6,570 bases of DNA from Bacteroidales bacterium. GTDB lineage: Bacteria; Bacteroidota; Bacteroidia; Bacteroidales; UBA12077. Positions 5,128-6,570 of the stretch are shown here, piece by piece (the first letter of the stretch is position 1; every line of letters starts with the position of its first letter). The notes beneath the pieces are model-generated. The model was not told the origin of the DNA, did no database searches, and was given only the letters and a program-made list of their open reading frames with translations. The stretch lies in assembly GCA_030635365.1 (NCBI GenBank), contig DAOVYZ010000203.1, forward strand, positions 1 to 6,570. Reading direction: 5' to 3'. The position numbers were made by a program, and so were the translations under genes.

Positions 5128-5135
5128 CAAATATA
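5128..5135 (-). promoter_or_regulatory. Probable tRNA promoter -7 element
   Basis: The minus strand reads TATATTTG, matching TAnnTTTG, about 70 bp upstream of the tRNA 5' end. Transcription would begin near 5120 and give a leader of about 65 nt that RNase P would remove. No good -33 TTG is visible at the right distance. Confidence 0.4.
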
Positions 5136-5230
5136 GTATTTTATTTTATCTTTTATAATTGGAATATCCATTTTATTAAAAAAAAATTATATATTGCGAT
5201 GAAGGGAATAATTACTAATAATTATCATTT

Positions 5231-5605
5231 ATGAAAAACAAAATCGAATTAGAATACTCAATAAATTCATCACCCAAAATTTTATATACAAGATTAAGTA
5301 CACCTGGAGGTTTATCGGAATGGTTTGCTGACGATATTAATATACAAGGGAATATTTATACATTTATTTGGGATGGCTCTGAACAACAAGCTGAGTTGGT
5401 TACTAAAAAAGAGAATCAATTGGTCCGATTTAAATGGATAGAAGATGAAGGAAATACCTTTTTTGAATTCAAAATTCATAAAGATGAATTAACCGGTGAT
5501 GTTGCTCTTGTTATTACAGATTTTATTGAAGATGATGAAAAAGATGATGCCATTGATCTTTGGGATACACAAATAGCTGAATTAAAACATGCCCTTGGAC
5601 TTTAA
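5231..5605 (+). CDS. START-like / SRPBCC-fold protein
   Basis: The 124-residue protein looks like the START-like family common in Bacteroidota (SRPBCC superfamily, AHSA1-related). Its features are an N-terminal strand IELEYSIN, a helix SSPKILYTRLST, the motif PGGLSEWFADD at 25-35 with the usual Trp-Phe after the first helices, alternating strands (IYTFIWDG, AELVTKKEN, LVRFKWIED, FFEFKI, VALVITDF), and a long C-terminal helix LWDTQIAELKHALG that would close the cavity. The fold binds hydrophobic ligands in other families, but the ligand and role of this one are unknown. Length is normal and the protein is cytosolic, with no signal peptide. It is followed 75 bp later by the LptF/LptG-type gene on the same strand. 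That gene has its own promoter, so the two may be neighbours by conserved order rather than a strict operon. Confidence 0.85.
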   Translation: MKNKIELEYSINSSPKILYTRLSTPGGLSEWFADDINIQGNIYTFIWDGSEQQAELVTKKENQLVRFKWIEDEGNTFFEFKIHKDELTGDVALVITDFIEDDEKDDAIDLWDTQIAELKHALGL

Positions 5606-5623
5606 TTTTCCCAAAATCTTAAA

Positions 5624-5651
5624 TTGTTGTCATAAAAATAATTTACTTTTG
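5624..5651 (+). promoter_or_regulatory. Promoter of the LptF/LptG-type gene
   Basis: TTG (5624-5626) and TACTTTTG (5644-5651) are 17 bp apart and match the Bacteroidota sigma consensus TTG-N17-20-TAnnTTTG. Transcription would begin near 5658, about 23 nt before the GTG start. Confidence 0.55.
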
Positions 5652-5680
5652 TAATCGTTCTGATAATAGACTATCAAGTT

Positions 5681-6570
5681 GTGAAACGATTACATAAGTT
5701 TATATTAAAATCCTTTTTTGGGCCATTGGTCGCAACATTCTTCGTTTCTTTATTTATCCTCTTAATGCAATTTCTTTGGAAATACATTGATGATTTGGCA
5801 GGTAAAGGTTTAGAATGGACAGTAATTGCGGAGTTAATTATTTATGCTTCTGCCAGGTTAGTACCTATGGCACTCCCATTGGCTATTTTACTATCTTCAA
5901 TCATGACATTTGGGAATCTGGGAGAAAATTTCGAATTAACAGCTGTAAAATCAGCCGGTGTTTCTCTTCAAAGATTCATGTTTCCATTAATAATTCTGAC
6001 AATAGTAATAAGTATTAGTGCCTTTTACTATTCAGACTATGTAATTCCTTATACAAACCTTAAAACCGGAGCACTTATTTATGATGTTAAAAACCAACGA
6101 CCTGAACTTCAAATAAAAGAAGGGATATTTTATAATGGAATTGAAGGCTATAGCATTAAAATTGCCAAAAAGAATTACAAAACAAATCTTTTAGAAAATT
6201 TGATGGTTTATGACCATAGCGATAATAAAGAAAATGTAAAAGTAACTGTTGCTGACTCCGGTTACATGAAAATGACTGCCGATGAGAGAAATATAATTCT
6301 GACCTTGTATAATGGATATACTTATGAAGAAATGAATGAGTCAAAACAAAGCAGAAGAAAGAATTCCAGAACTTATCCACATCAAAGACAAAAATTCGAA
6401 AAACAGGAAGTTATTTTTGAATTAACAGGATTAGATTTTAATAGAACTAATGAAGATTTATTTAAAAATAATTTTCAAATGTTGAACCTGGAACAACTTG
6501 AATTCGCTGAAGATTCTCTTTTAAAGGAATATAAATCGCAAATAAATAACTTCTCGAAAACACTTATAAG
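5681..6570 (+). CDS. LptF/LptG (YjgP/YjgQ) family permease, partial
   Basis: The frame starts at GTG (5681) and is still open at the window edge (296 codons), so the C-terminal end is missing. GTG is chosen because no ATG lies between it and the in-frame stop at 5639-5641, and the product then begins with the expected basic MKRLHKFILKSF before the first membrane helix. LptF and LptG form the membrane part of the ABC exporter that lifts lipopolysaccharide from the inner membrane to the Lpt bridge. Visible are TM1 (about 13-33, LVATFFVSLFILLMQF), TM2 with its polar Pro-rich neighbourhood (about 57-77, LVPMALPLAILLSS), the coupling stretch NLGENFELTAVKSAGVS (78-94), which contacts the ATPase, TM3 (98-115, FPLIILTIVISISAFYY), and then a long periplasmic beta-jellyroll from about 120. 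The last visible part is charged and helical, as in the extended Bacteroidota versions. LptF and LptG cannot be told apart here. Confidence 0.9.
   Translation, partial: MKRLHKFILKSFFGPLVATFFVSLFILLMQFLWKYIDDLAGKGLEWTVIAELIIYASARLVPMALPLAILLSSIMTFGNLGENFELTAVKSAGVSLQRFMFPLIILTIVISISAFYYSDYVIPYTNLKTGALIYDVKNQRPELQIKEGIFYNGIEGYSIKIAKKNYKTNLLENLMVYDHSDNKENVKVTVADSGYMKMTADERNIILTLYNGYTYEEMNESKQSRRKNSRTYPHQRQKFEKQEVIFELTGLDFNRTNEDLFKNNFQMLNLEQLEFAEDSLLKEYKSQINNFSKTLI

Noticed and set aside
5815..6018. 67-codon plus-strand frame
   Set aside because: It lies in another frame of the LptF/LptG-type gene, whose membrane helices and motifs are clear.
6156..6380. 74-codon minus-strand frame
   Set aside because: It is antisense to the periplasmic part of the LptF/LptG-type gene and has biased His/Phe/Ser content typical of a shadow frame.

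Overview
The window looks like chromosomal DNA from an AT-rich member of the Bacteroidota. The signs are gene content (a START-like/SRPBCC protein followed by an LptF/LptG-type permease, a secreted GH20 hexosaminidase, a group III phosphofructokinase), promoters of the TAnnTTTG type, and a tRNA without an encoded CCA end. No genus can be named from this alone.

Layout. Positions 1-660 hold no convincing intact gene: there are decayed + strand frames (one with a secretion signal and an outer-membrane-receptor-like start, one lipoprotein-like stub) and a strong + strand terminator near 503-534. A secreted beta-N-acetylhexosaminidase lies on the minus strand at 666-2558. The next 630 bp (2559-3187) are a scar region. 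They contain AAACGTTT palindromes resembling LacI-family operators, a long imperfect inverted repeat with the hallmarks of an integron attC site, a 5'-truncated minus-strand reading frame ending just before that site (Fic-like winged-helix tail), and the C-terminal remnant of a LacI-family regulator on the plus strand. A bidirectional terminator closes the region. A 6-phosphofructokinase gene follows on the minus strand (3188-4282).

The most unusual part is 4609-5056. An intact CAT-anticodon tRNA (probably Met) is followed on the same strand by a free-standing 81-residue GIY-YIG nuclease gene. Its stop codon lies inside a second, 5'-truncated tRNA-like sequence that repeats the last 27 bp of the intact tRNA region exactly and then runs into a terminator. 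This looks like a minimal nuclease cassette nested in a tRNA 3' end.

On the plus strand, 5231-5605 encodes a START-like protein. From 5681 to the window edge runs a partial LptF/LptG family permease, with a recognisable promoter between the two genes. The conserved genes (GH20, PFK, tRNA, START-like, LptF/G) are ordinary housekeeping or glycan-use functions; the accessory signals sit between them.
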